Both the position numbers and the translations under genes were made by a program. The notes below the pieces were generated by a model. It was not told where the DNA came from and did not search any database. It was given only the letters and a program-made list of their open reading frames with translations. Below, one piece after another: positions 9,863-17,999 of a stretch of DNA of 64,000 nucleotides. Location of the stretch: contig NZ_CP111051.1 in NCBI RefSeq assembly GCF_026250525.1, forward strand, positions 167,363 through 231,362, given 5' to 3'. Position 1 is the stretch's first letter. Each line of letters starts with the position of its first letter. The DNA comes from Chondrinema litorale. GTDB lineage: Bacteria > Bacteroidota > Bacteroidia > Cytophagales > Flammeovirgaceae.

Positions 9863-10564
9863 GTGAGGAATTACATTATTACTGTCTTTATTTTTTTTGC
9901 AATTGATAGTGCTCATGCCCAAAATAATCAATTCTCATTTGGACCTAAGTTTGGCATTTACGGACAACAAAGATTTGGTTCAGCCCTTTGTGATAGTATT
10001 GTAATTGAAACTCAAACCAGTAGTTTTGGAAATCCATTTATCGGATTATTTGCCGATTATAAACTAACCAATGGATTATCTACACGAATAGATATTAATT
10101 ATTTTTCTAAATATGTTGGTTTAACACTTTATAATAAAGAAGAAATATCCAGATTTGGCTCACCCTTAAAAAAAACAGGATTAATAACCACTCGCACCAT
10201 AGATTTACAAATTTCGGCTAGTTTTATAATATTGAAAAGGACACAGTTCTTTGCTGGCATTTCTCCTAATTTTAATTTTGCCTTAAATACTCCGTATATC
10301 GATGTAGATGAACGATTTCACCCTGGTTTGAATGATGTAATTAACTATTTAGATAAAACACCTAAAAATTTTACTTTACATTATAATGCAGGTATTAGAG
10401 TAGATATTTGAAAACTAATTTTGGAATTAAATTACCAGAACCAACTATCAAACTCAATTACTAATAACCTTAATGTTTGGGGAAATAGTTATCATTTTAA
10501 AGTAAATACAAACATGCTGTTTTTAAGTGTATCTTATCGACTTTACAAATTCAAAGCTAATTGA
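9863..10564 (+). pseudogene. Outer-membrane beta-barrel gene interrupted by one in-frame TGA
   Basis: The frame opens with GTG at 9863 and a signal peptide ending AHAQ, then reads as a PorT/OMP_b-brl-type barrel with alternating strands (FSFGPKFGIYG, LSTRIDINYFSKYVG, QISASFIILKRTQFFAGISP). At 10409-10411 there is a TGA. The same frame then continues with clear barrel strands (KLILELNYQNQL, MLFLSVSYRLYKF) to a natural stop at 10562-10564. The undisturbed protein would be 233 residues. A single C-to-T change of CGA would explain the stop. It may be a recent pseudogene, a truncated but exported protein, or a sequence error. Confidence 0.7.
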
Positions 10565-10818
10565 ATGTATGTGAGTACTACTTACATAAATACTATAAAT
10601 CGAATCTTTATAAGATAATTTAACCTTTCTAATAAGGTAAATGAGTAATATGTAAACAATTTTGTGTAAGTGCTTCTACATAAAAACTGTGTATATACAT
10701 ATTGAATATGCTTAATTATTCATATAATTCTGACTATCAGTAACTTAACTGATTTGGTAGGCTGTCGGCATGGAATTCACATAATATTATGGTAATAATT
10801 AACCAGACTTATAATATT

Positions 10819-11247
10819 ATGTATTTGAAATCTGAAGATACTGAGACTAGACAAAAACAAAATATACCATTAGCCAGCACAAATGCTATCGATAATATAT
10901 TAGATTCATATATTAAACATGTGAATTGCTTTTTATACTTGGCTAAATACCATGAGAAATACAGACATCTAAATAAAGAGCTATCTATCGAGCATGTAGA
11001 TGAAGACATAGATCTGTTTTTAGATGAAGTTGAGAATTTTTCTATCGATACACCTGAAAGGAAAATGGAGAATGAAACTGAAAACAATTCCATTAAATTC
11101 CATCTGTCTAAGATAATTATGTTTTTAAGTAAACTTCTTAAAGATCATTACGAATTCTGGGATTCAGAAATGGTGCAGGTAATACACGAACATATTATCA
11201 AGTTCAAATACCTTTCTAATTACTTTCAAAGAAAACAAATCGACTAA
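10819..11247 (+). CDS. Hypothetical helical protein
   Basis: A 142-residue soluble protein with no signal peptide, membrane span or recognised motif. It is rich in Glu, Asp, Lys and His and looks all-helical (NAIDNILDSYIKHVNCFLYL, KFHLSKIIMFLSKLLKDHYE). I prefer the ATG at 10819, which begins MYLKSED; an ATG 30 nt earlier at 10789 is also in frame. It lies about 100 bp upstream of the M23 peptidase gene on the same strand with no visible terminator between, so the two could be co-transcribed. No family was recognised. Confidence 0.6.
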   Translation: MYLKSEDTETRQKQNIPLASTNAIDNILDSYIKHVNCFLYLAKYHEKYRHLNKELSIEHVDEDIDLFLDEVENFSIDTPERKMENETENNSIKFHLSKIIMFLSKLLKDHYEFWDSEMVQVIHEHIIKFKYLSNYFQRKQID

Positions 11248-11351
11248 TCAAGTAAGAAATTAAGCAAAGGTGCTAAGTAGATTGATAAATTAAATCTGCA
11301 TCAGTATGCCTTTGTCTAATTGATATTAACCTTAACAGACATATTACTATC

Positions 11352-12512
11352 ATGTACAGAAATACATTTAGAGCCTTTATTGGTATTACACTTGTATTAA
11401 TCTCATGCAACAAATTAAAAGAGATATTAAATATATATTCACCTAGACAAGCTTATTCGAGTTCGGTAAAAAAGGTTAATGTGTTTGATTCTACATTAAT
11501 TTACAAATGGGAAACTTCTTGGGACTCGGCCATATATAACACTGTATCTATAAGTATACCTTATAAAGAAACGGGTTACTTTTCGGCAAGAGCTCCACAG
11601 GCTTCATCTTTTATCTTTGATTTAAAAACTGGTGAAATACTTGTAATCGATATACAATCAAAAGATAAACTTTTTGCTGAGCTATTTAAAACCTCAGGTA
11701 ATTATAGTGATGAACTTGATACAGAAAGAATTGCTTATTTTGAAGAAGGAGATAGCATACTAGAACTTGAAATAAAAGATGCAGGTAATTACATATTTAA
11801 ATTACAAAGCGAATTGCTTTCACAAGGATATTATGATGTTTCTATTCGCAAAAAACCTCAGATGATTTTTCCTGTTGCTGGTAAAGATGCCAGAGCAGTT
11901 CAAAGTTATTGGGGAGCTAGCAGAGATGGTGGTGTTCGCTCTCACGAAGGCATAGATATTTTTGCCCCTAAAGGAACACCGGTAATTGCAGCAGTATCTG
12001 GCTTAGCTAGTACCACAGAAAACAAGCTTGGTGGTAAAGCCATTTGGATTTATCAGCCACAGAAAAAAAGAAGCTTATATTATGCACACCTAGATTCTCA
12101 ATACATTAAAACTAAAATAGTGAGAGTCGGTGATACTATTGGAACAGTAGGTAATACTGGTAATGCCAAATTTACAGCTTCACACCTGCACTTCGGTATT
12201 TATTCTACTGGGCACGGTCCTGTAGACCCATTACCTTTTATAGATAATGTTTCTATTTACCCCAAAGAAGTAAATAGCAATGCCATAGATTTATTAAATA
12301 ATAAATATGGAAAAGTAAAAAACAGTGCCAATGTAAGAGTGGGTCCTAGTCTTAAAAATGAGGTAGATACAACTTTAAGAAGTGGGGCAACAGTAGCAGT
12401 AAAAGCCGTTTCAAATGATTTTTACAGAGTAAAATTGCTAAATGGCCAACACGGATTTATTTACCATACATTACTTACAGCACTTAAGAGTGAGGAAACT
12501 ATTCTCAACTAG
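11352..12512 (+). CDS. M23-family peptidoglycan endopeptidase lipoprotein with SH3-like domain
   Basis: A protein of 386 residues. The lipobox is LVLISC (Cys19). The LytM/M23 zinc metallopeptidase domain spans about 185-290 with the expected ligands: His198 and Asp202 in SHEGID, and His278/His280 in SHLHFG, plus His246 in YYAHLD. A bacterial SH3 domain follows at about 317-380 (NVRVGPSLKNEVDTTLRSGA). The N-terminal 150 residues form a beta-rich domain without a clear family. The enzyme should cut peptide cross-links in peptidoglycan from the periplasmic face of a membrane. All metal-binding residues are present, so it should be active. Confidence 0.92.
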   Translation: MYRNTFRAFIGITLVLISCNKLKEILNIYSPRQAYSSSVKKVNVFDSTLIYKWETSWDSAIYNTVSISIPYKETGYFSARAPQASSFIFDLKTGEILVIDIQSKDKLFAELFKTSGNYSDELDTERIAYFEEGDSILELEIKDAGNYIFKLQSELLSQGYYDVSIRKKPQMIFPVAGKDARAVQSYWGASRDGGVRSHEGIDIFAPKGTPVIAAVSGLASTTENKLGGKAIWIYQPQKKRSLYYAHLDSQYIKTKIVRVGDTIGTVGNTGNAKFTASHLHFGIYSTGHGPVDPLPFIDNVSIYPKEVNSNAIDLLNNKYGKVKNSANVRVGPSLKNEVDTTLRSGATVAVKAVSNDFYRVKLLNGQHGFIYHTLLTALKSEETILN

Positions 12513-12540
12513 TGTAAAGTATCATTACATTTCCAGTAAA

Positions 12541-12568
12541 AAAATCAGCAATCGTTGATTTTTTTTAT
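12541..12568 (+). terminator. Terminator after the M23 peptidase gene
   Basis: AAAATCA (12541-12547) pairs with TGATTTT (12556-12562) and is followed by a run of T, 29 nt past the stop codon. Confidence 0.7.
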
Positions 12569-12651
12569 GCCTTTTTTGTAAAATTATCTGGTTAATCCAA
12601 TCTATATTAAAATATCCCATTTACGCTTATTTATTTCAATTATACACTACT

Positions 12652-14256
12652 ATGAAAGCAAACCCTGATCATGAAAAATTTCTTATAGAATGTACAAATG
12701 AGTGGTTAGATGGGGCTACTAAATGGAATGAATGGAGAGATGTAAACAAAAATATAATTCCGCAACTATGTAATATTGACTTTACCAAACTTGAAGAAAA
12801 CTATAAAAAAAATCATTTAAAAGAAATTGGATATTTTAGGCTTGATCAGTTTAATTTAATTAATACAAATTTTTCAAATTCAAACTTAAAAAACATCTCT
12901 TTTGATGGAGCAGATTTAAGATCTGCTCAATTCCGAAATGCAAATCTTGAAGGTGCTAATTTTAGAAATACAAAATTAGATGGTGTTGATTTTTCTAATG
13001 CTAATTTGAAACATGTCGCTTTTCAAAAAAGTACCGGTGTGTTTAAATACAAAAATGCAGATTTTGGTGGAGGAAACGGTGAGCAAATAATAGAAGTCGC
13101 CAGAATTGATGGTTGGGATACTGAATCTTGGAATACATTTAGATCAAGAAATAAAGATATAAATCTTCAAGGAGCCTACCTTGTACCTAATAATAAACGT
13201 AACTGTTTTTATCGATTTGACTTTAGCAACATAAATCTTCAAGATACAATGCTTTTTAGTACAACTTATAACAGTTGTAACTTTAAAAACTCAAACCTAA
13301 AAGGTGCAAATTTAATAAAGTGTGAATTACAAATTTCTGATTTTAGTAATTCAAACTTGATGAAAACTAATTTAGGCATGTCTAACCTCCTTGCATCAAA
13401 TTTTGAAAATGCAGATCTCACTAATGCTAATTTACAAGACACCAATCTAACATATTGTGATTTTACTGGCGCTCGATTACATAAAGTAGATTTTAATCAT
13501 GCTATCATGATAGGAACTATACTTAATAATGCTGAACTTTCACATAGTAATATATACGGAGTTTCTGCTTGGGATTTAAGCTTAGAAAATACAGTACAGT
13601 CTCAACTTAATATTTCTAAAAAAGATGAAATTGCCATCACTGTAGATGATATAGAAGTCGCTCAATTCATCTATTTGCTTATCAACAATCAGAAAATAAG
13701 GAATGTGATTAATACAGTTACTTCTAAAACAGTATTGATTTTAGGTCGATTTTATAAGGAACGAAAAGTAGTTTTAGATGCACTTAGAGAAAACTTAAAG
13801 AAATACGACTTAGCCCCCATTATTTTCGATTTTGAACCATCTAGCAATCGCGATCTTACAGAAACAATTCAACTACTTGCTAACATGGCAAAATTTGTAA
13901 TTGCAGATTTAACTGATGCTAAAAGTATTCCTCAAGAGTTATCGCATATTATCCCATTTTTTCCATCTGTTCCAATTTTGCCCATTTTATTAGAAAAAGA
14001 AAGATCGTATTCAATGTTTGAGCATTGGAAAAGATTCGACTCCGTTTTGCCGATTTTTAACTACAAAGATGAAAATCATCTAATCGAAAGTATCTCACTA
14101 CAAATTATTAAACCTGTAAACGATTGGAAGGAAGGCAAAAACAAATTGACTGAGGCTGAGCTTAAGTTAGAAGAACAAAAAAAGAAATTTGAAGACTTAA
14201 AAGCATCAGACCCAGAACAGTATCAAAAACTGTTAGACTTGGGTATTATTAGTTAG
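12652..14256 (+). CDS. Pentapeptide-repeat protein with conserved TIR-like/nucleotide-binding C-terminal domain
   Basis: A 534-residue cytosolic protein. An N-terminal helical region (about 1-60) precedes two blocks of A(N/D)LxX repeats at about 65-130 and 190-310, which should form a right-handed quadrilateral helix. The C-terminal domain, about 325-480, has motifs GRF at 365-367, FDFE at 392-395, RDLTET at 400-405, ADLTDA at 418-423 and PQEL at 427-430. A short coiled coil ends the protein. From memory, the same pentapeptide/C-terminal pairing occurs in cyanobacteria and proteobacteria without a known function. The order of motifs resembles TIR-like or deoxyribosyltransferase-like Rossmann folds. 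It is flanked by an upstream terminator and a convergent gene, so it is monocistronic. Confidence 0.85.
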   Translation: MKANPDHEKFLIECTNEWLDGATKWNEWRDVNKNIIPQLCNIDFTKLEENYKKNHLKEIGYFRLDQFNLINTNFSNSNLKNISFDGADLRSAQFRNANLEGANFRNTKLDGVDFSNANLKHVAFQKSTGVFKYKNADFGGGNGEQIIEVARIDGWDTESWNTFRSRNKDINLQGAYLVPNNKRNCFYRFDFSNINLQDTMLFSTTYNSCNFKNSNLKGANLIKCELQISDFSNSNLMKTNLGMSNLLASNFENADLTNANLQDTNLTYCDFTGARLHKVDFNHAIMIGTILNNAELSHSNIYGVSAWDLSLENTVQSQLNISKKDEIAITVDDIEVAQFIYLLINNQKIRNVINTVTSKTVLILGRFYKERKVVLDALRENLKKYDLAPIIFDFEPSSNRDLTETIQLLANMAKFVIADLTDAKSIPQELSHIIPFFPSVPILPILLEKERSYSMFEHWKRFDSVLPIFNYKDENHLIESISLQIIKPVNDWKEGKNKLTEAELKLEEQKKKFEDLKASDPEQYQKLLDLGIIS

Positions 14257-14262
14257 ATACAC

Positions 14263-15336
14263 TCAAACCTCACTTGGTGGAAACTGCACATCTTCGTACT
14301 TGAATGAATATTTTCTGTTAGCTGGGCTGCCAGTTTTGGTTTTACTGCTATCATCAAGATGATGAATAATTTTTTCTACATGGCTATGGCAAGTTCCAAT
14401 AAATAGCTTTTCCATATCGCGTAAGCCGCCAGCCACTGTTCCGGCTAAATAAATTCCGGGAATGTTGGTTTCCATTGTTTCTTTATCGTAATACGGTACT
14501 TTATCTTCGTCTAGCTCTACTCCTGCTTCTTTAAGCAAAGCTTCGTTAAAATTGTAGCCGACACATTTTATTATAAAGTCGAAATTATCATCGTAGGTGA
14601 TCCCCATAATTTTAAAGAAACAATTACCATTTTCGTCAATCTTTTCAATTTGGGCTTTTGAAATGAGTCTTATCTTCTCTTTCTCTATAAGCAATCTGCA
14701 TTCTCGCAAATATTCAAATCTTACTTTTTCTGCATCTAGCTTTTCTTGCTGGATAAGCAAAGAAACATCTGCTCCCATTCTAAAAGCTCTAATCGCTTTT
14801 TCTAGGGCAGAATTACCATCACCTACTATTAAAACCTTTTTTCTAAAGTACTTATGATTGATATTTTCATTAGAATGAACAAAGCTGTATTCTTCTCCTG
14901 GTATTCCCATATTACTTAGCTCATTCATTCCTCCACTTGCCAGAATAATCTTTTTAGTACTTATCTGGAAAATAGCATTTTTATGTGAAAGCTTTACTGC
15001 AAAGCCATTGCTACCTTCTCTTTTTACCTCTGTAACCTTATGATAAGTAAAAAGAGGCAGATCAAATATTTCAACTACATTACGAAGATATGATAGGTAA
15101 GCTTCACCAGTTGGCGATTTCTGGTCTACACTCTGAAATGGTATTTCAGCTATTTCCAATCTGTCTGGCGTACTTAAAAAATGTGTGTTATTATCCCATT
15201 TTAATATTGTATTACCCAAACAGCCTGCATCAACAAGCATATGATCTATGCCATTTATTTTCAGATTCACACTGCACTCTACACCTAATGGCCCTGCTCC
15301 TATTACAAGTACTTCTGTACTTTTATTTATCTTCAT
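14263..15336 (-). CDS. ypdA: YpdA-like NADPH-dependent flavin reductase (putative bacillithiol disulfide reductase)
   Basis: A protein of 357 residues. The FAD-binding Rossmann motif GAGPLG is at 13-18, the NADPH-binding motif GDGNSALE at about 172-179, and a C-terminal GTVAGG/FIGTCHSH flavin-binding segment follows. There is no CxxC redox pair, which separates YpdA from thioredoxin reductase. The FLSTPDRLEIAEIPF segment is typical of the YpdA family. The enzyme is expected to reduce oxidised bacillithiol with NADPH, in the cytosol. It is convergent with the pentapeptide gene, with only 6 bp between stops. Family assignment is firm; the exact substrate is inferred. Confidence 0.85.
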   Translation of the reverse strand: MKINKSTEVLVIGAGPLGVECSVNLKINGIDHMLVDAGCLGNTILKWDNNTHFLSTPDRLEIAEIPFQSVDQKSPTGEAYLSYLRNVVEIFDLPLFTYHKVTEVKREGSNGFAVKLSHKNAIFQISTKKIILASGGMNELSNMGIPGEEYSFVHSNENINHKYFRKKVLIVGDGNSALEKAIRAFRMGADVSLLIQQEKLDAEKVRFEYLRECRLLIEKEKIRLISKAQIEKIDENGNCFFKIMGITYDDNFDFIIKCVGYNFNEALLKEAGVELDEDKVPYYDKETMETNIPGIYLAGTVAGGLRDMEKLFIGTCHSHVEKIIHHLDDSSKTKTGSPANRKYSFKYEDVQFPPSEV

Positions 15337-15400
15337 TTTTATGTTTAAAATTATTTGATCTGCAAATGTCTTCTATAAATTATGTAGCGGATAAGTTCAC

Positions 15401-16198
15401 TTATCTTACTGCACTCATATCTCTGTAACGTGCCTTTACTATCATAAAGAATCCGTAACCAACTAACCCGATTGCAACTATAGCTAGTAATATTGATCCC
15501 CAGTCAGACTGTTGAATAAAATCAAAAGCGCCTTCTTTACCTTTTACTTGCGATGCATTAGATTCAATTGCTGCTCTAAGAAAGAAATATGAAACAATCG
15601 TAATTACTACACCTCTTGCTGCATAGCCAAATTTACCTGCTTTTAATACAAGGTTTCTTGCCTTATGATTAAGTTGGTGCATTTTAATTTTACTTTTATA
15701 CTTACCAGTATATGCTCTGTAGAACTGATAGATTGCCTTACCAAATAAACAAGCTGCTATAATACCTACAACTATAGGTCCGTAAGATTTTTCGAGAATC
15801 GATGCTACCATACTTTGTTTTGAACTTCCTCCAGAAGAACCTGAACCGGTAAGCATTTTAATTGCTGTATACGTTAAAGTACCATAAATTACCGCACTAA
15901 TTGCATAGCTTACTCTTAAAGCTGCTCCTTTTGCATCATCTCCATTATTTTCTGGATCTGCAATTGCCTGATATAAACGCCAGAAAACATAGCCTGCTAG
16001 ACCTAAAGCAATAATTGCTAGTAAAACCTGACCAAAAGCCTGATTTTGTATAAAACTGAAAACTCCTTTGCTACCAGTTTTTTGACCTCCCTGCCCTAAG
16101 GCTGCCATTGTAGTTAAAATACCTGCCAGAAAGTATACAACACCTTTTGTCGCAATACCCATCCTTGCAAATTTTTTCTTTGCACTTGAATTGTTCAT
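15401..16198 (-). CDS. DUF1206 membrane protein with three tandem repeats
   Basis: A 265-residue integral membrane protein built from three DUF1206 repeats at about 9-85, 92-168 and 178-260. Each begins with a (F/Y)xxxGxxxxGVVY-like first helix and contains a GQVLLAIIALGLAGYVFWR-like second helix, giving six membrane spans. The family is widespread and uncharacterised. Its leader reads TTTAACCACA before the ATG, and a long imperfect stem-loop lies about 55 nt upstream (16252-16301). It is surrounded by other small envelope and stress-type genes on the same strand. Confidence 0.9.
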   Translation of the reverse strand: MNNSSAKKKFARMGIATKGVVYFLAGILTTMAALGQGGQKTGSKGVFSFIQNQAFGQVLLAIIALGLAGYVFWRLYQAIADPENNGDDAKGAALRVSYAISAVIYGTLTYTAIKMLTGSGSSGGSSKQSMVASILEKSYGPIVVGIIAACLFGKAIYQFYRAYTGKYKSKIKMHQLNHKARNLVLKAGKFGYAARGVVITIVSYFFLRAAIESNASQVKGKEGAFDFIQQSDWGSILLAIVAIGLVGYGFFMIVKARYRDMSAVR

Positions 16199-16251
16199 TG
16201 TGGTTAAATTTAAATTAGGGTTTGTTGATTTTAAATCTTGAATTTTTTGAT

Positions 16252-16301
16252 TTAGGTATGTAAAAACTTCCGATTTAACAGAAGCTTTTACACTTACCTA
16301 A
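16252..16301 (-). other. Long imperfect stem-loop between a lipoprotein gene and the DUF1206 gene
   Basis: TTAGGT, GTAAAA and CTTC on the left arm pair in order with GAAG, TTTTAC and ACCTAA on the right arm, with small internal loops and a 10-nt apical loop. There is no T run on either side, so it is not a standard terminator. It sits 18 nt after the stop of the upstream lipoprotein gene and 54 nt before the DUF1206 start. It could be a transcript-processing or stability element. Confidence 0.45.
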
Positions 16302-16318
16302 GTTTGCCCGACCAAGGC

Positions 16319-16900
16319 TTATATAATTTGTTTTGCGTGGCTGATATCTTCAGGAATCTCAGACTTCGAGCTAATGAAACTATACCTGTTATTGTATGAA
16401 CCGGCAGGTCTATTACCAATTACATAATGTTTTACTCTTACATCTTTATCTTCTGGCAGGTTTATAATGATTCTGTCAGATACACGCATTTTTTGATCAC
16501 CTAATTTTTTACCAGTATCTTCTAGTTTAGATACTACTACCAGATTGTTATCTGCTAAATACACTTCTTCAATATTTACTTCTTGGCTTTCACCAGTTAC
16601 CTCGATCTCAACATCTACTACCTTCTCTTCTTTTTCTTTAGAGTTTGGCATATCGAAATCTACATATGGTATTTCAACTTCTTTTTCTTCCATTACTACT
16701 ACTACCTTAGGTACTTCTATAGTTTTAGTTCTGGTTTTAACATCTACATCTGCCCACTCCACATTATATTTTGGAAGTTCTCCTTCATCTACATCTACTT
16801 CTACATCTGGCACTTCTGCTTTCTTAGTATTTTCTACATGACAAGACGTGAAAAATGCTACACTTGATATTGCTGATATATATATTGCTCTCTTTAACAT
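16319..16900 (-). CDS. Lipoprotein of unknown function with valine/acidic low-complexity segment
   Basis: A 193-residue protein with lipobox FFTSC (Cys20). Residues about 30-105 are dominated by alternating Val/Glu/Asp/Lys (VPDVEVDVDEGELPKYNVEW, TIEVPKVVVVMEEKEVEIPY), suggesting extended beta structure. The C-terminal half (ADNNLVVVSKLEDTGKKLGD, RVSDRIIINLPEDKDVRVKH) looks like a compact beta domain. No family was recognised. The ATG is preceded by TTTAAAACC, the leader shared with DUF1328, DUF2383 and DUF4235 genes here. Membership of the stress-type gene set is inferred from this leader and from position. Confidence 0.8.
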   Translation of the reverse strand: MLKRAIYISAISSVAFFTSCHVENTKKAEVPDVEVDVDEGELPKYNVEWADVDVKTRTKTIEVPKVVVVMEEKEVEIPYVDFDMPNSKEKEEKVVDVEIEVTGESQEVNIEEVYLADNNLVVVSKLEDTGKKLGDQKMRVSDRIIINLPEDKDVRVKHYVIGNRPAGSYNNRYSFISSKSEIPEDISHAKQII

Positions 16901-16977
16901 GGTTTTAAATTTTTAGTACTGATAATCTTAAATTATTGGTTAATTATTGAGTTGGTAACTGGTTGAATGTGCTTGCT

Positions 16978-17133
16978 TTATACTACTACTAATAGTGCGT
17001 GGATCATACCCGGAATAAAAAATATTAATGTTAGTACCAGGTTTAACCAAAATGTTTTTGATAACCCCTCTTTCATTGCTACTGCTGCTGGGGGAATAAA
17101 AAATGCGAGTATTACTTCAATTATTCTTTTCAT
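16978..17133 (-). CDS. Pmp3/YqaE (UPF0057) family small hydrophobic protein
   Basis: A 51-residue protein with two membrane helices, starting MKRIIEVILAFFIPPAAVAM and containing the family pattern FIPPAAVAMKEG...FWLNLVLTLIFFIPGMIHAL. The PPAAV turn and the FxPGxIHA segment are diagnostic of Pmp3. In yeast and plants the family affects membrane potential and salt tolerance; bacterial members are stress-associated. The leader ends TTTTTACC before the ATG. An 11-bp inverted repeat lies upstream at 17178-17228. Confidence 0.92.
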   Translation of the reverse strand: MKRIIEVILAFFIPPAAVAMKEGLSKTFWLNLVLTLIFFIPGMIHALLVVV

Positions 17134-17177
17134 GGTAAAAAGTTTAAAAAGTTAAGTTTTAAATGGTTTAAGTTCAC

Positions 17178-17228
17178 CAGCAAACAATCTTGAAAAATTG
17201 ATTTTAGTTAAAAAAATATTGTTTGCTG
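17178..17228. promoter_or_regulatory. Perfect 11-bp inverted repeat upstream of the Pmp3 gene
   Basis: CAGCAAACAAT (17178-17188) and ATTGTTTGCTG (17218-17228) are separated by 29 nt. The centre is about 70 bp upstream of the Pmp3 start. It could be a paired operator or a stem-loop in the 5' leader. It lacks a T run, so a terminator is less likely. Confidence 0.45.
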
Positions 17229-17251
17229 ATTAAATATGTGTTAGTTAATAA

Positions 17252-17344
17252 CAGCCCCGACAAACATAATCTGCTTCTTACCTGAAGGGCAATACAGGAA
17301 AAAAGATTAAAAAATTTAGTCCTCTCTGTCGCTTACCAGGGCTG
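17252..17344 (-). ncRNA. Candidate structured RNA element between DUF2383 and Pmp3 genes
   Basis: A locally GC-richer island in AT-rich spacer. CAGCCC (17252-17257) pairs with GGGCTG (17339-17344), and CGACA (17258-17262) pairs with TGTCG (17327-17331), separated on one arm by a 7-nt bulge. The interior can form small hairpins (CTTC with GAAG, or CCTG with CAGG). It starts 20 nt past the DUF2383 stop in the direction of transcription. It matches no RNA family I can recall, so the RNA call is speculative. Confidence 0.25.
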
Positions 17345-17364
17345 ATTTTCTATAATAGTTTCAG

Positions 17365-17820
17365 TTAATCTACTGCTGTTTCAAGAAGCTCCATTTGTGC
17401 CAAAGCACTTTTAATAAGACTTCCTTGCTTAGCTAGTATCTCTTGGAATGCCAATGGCATTTCTTGCTTAATTAATACTGTTTCGTATTCTTTTAAAGCT
17501 GCTTTCTCGCCACGAATACACTCTTCGATAATTTCTTCTGCTGAATTACCAGTAAATGTTGCTTTAACATCTTGCCAGATGTGGTGCATATCACCTTTAA
17601 TGCTAGTACCTGGTAGAGGTGCTTCTCCAAAGAAGATCTCTACTTCTCTTTCCAATTCTGAATAAAAAGCTTTTCTCTGCTGAGATAATCTTAGAAATAA
17701 TGTAGAAGTACTTTCTTCTTCGATACGCTCGGCGGCATTTCTATATCCTACTTCGCCGTCTTTACATATCTTCATTATACCTTTAATCTCGCTATATACT
17801 TTTTTCTGTGAGTCATTCAT
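17365..17820 (-). CDS. DUF2383/PA2169-type four-helix-bundle protein
   Basis: A 151-residue soluble protein with a ferritin-like helical pattern (ICKDGEVGYRNAAERIEEES, LRLSQQRKAFYSELEREVEI, ECIRGEKAALKEYETVL) and the loop PLPGTSIKGDMHHIWQDVKA typical of DUF2383. The family is uncharacterised and often found beside general-stress genes. The ATG is preceded by CTAAAACC, the leader shared with other genes of this set, and a 17-bp palindrome is centred about 50 bp upstream. Confidence 0.9.
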   Translation of the reverse strand: MNDSQKKVYSEIKGIMKICKDGEVGYRNAAERIEEESTSTLFLRLSQQRKAFYSELEREVEIFFGEAPLPGTSIKGDMHHIWQDVKATFTGNSAEEIIEECIRGEKAALKEYETVLIKQEMPLAFQEILAKQGSLIKSALAQMELLETAVD

Positions 17821-17861
17821 GGTTTTAGTTTATTTTAGTTAAACATTTAGTTTTAGTATCC

Positions 17862-17878
17862 ACTGATTCGCAATCAGT
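17862..17878. promoter_or_regulatory. Palindrome ACTGATT-CGC-AATCAGT upstream of the DUF2383 gene
   Basis: A perfect 7+7 palindrome with a 3-bp centre, 42-58 bp upstream of the DUF2383 start. It shares ACTGAT/ATCAGT half-sites with the palindrome at 9513-9527; a single ACTGAT half-site also lies just upstream of the lipoprotein start at 16900 (16918-16923). Operator function is inferred. Confidence 0.35.
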
Positions 17879-17999
17879 TAGTATTGTTGGTCATATACAC
17901 GATTGAATTTTATTGTTGAGCTAATTACATCTGGGCAATACTCAGCCAGTATCATAAAAATTATGACTAGTAAAAAGCTCTAAATTTGATGGATTAGAA

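Noticed and set aside
10409..10411. TGA as a recoded (selenocysteine or Trp) codon
   Set aside because: No selenocysteine-insertion structure or Trp-code evidence; TGA is used as an ordinary stop elsewhere. A simple nonsense change is enough.
16545..16867. Two long plus-strand reading frames opposite the Val-rich lipoprotein gene
   Set aside because: They result from the biased codons of the minus-strand lipoprotein; they have no signal, family or start-region support.
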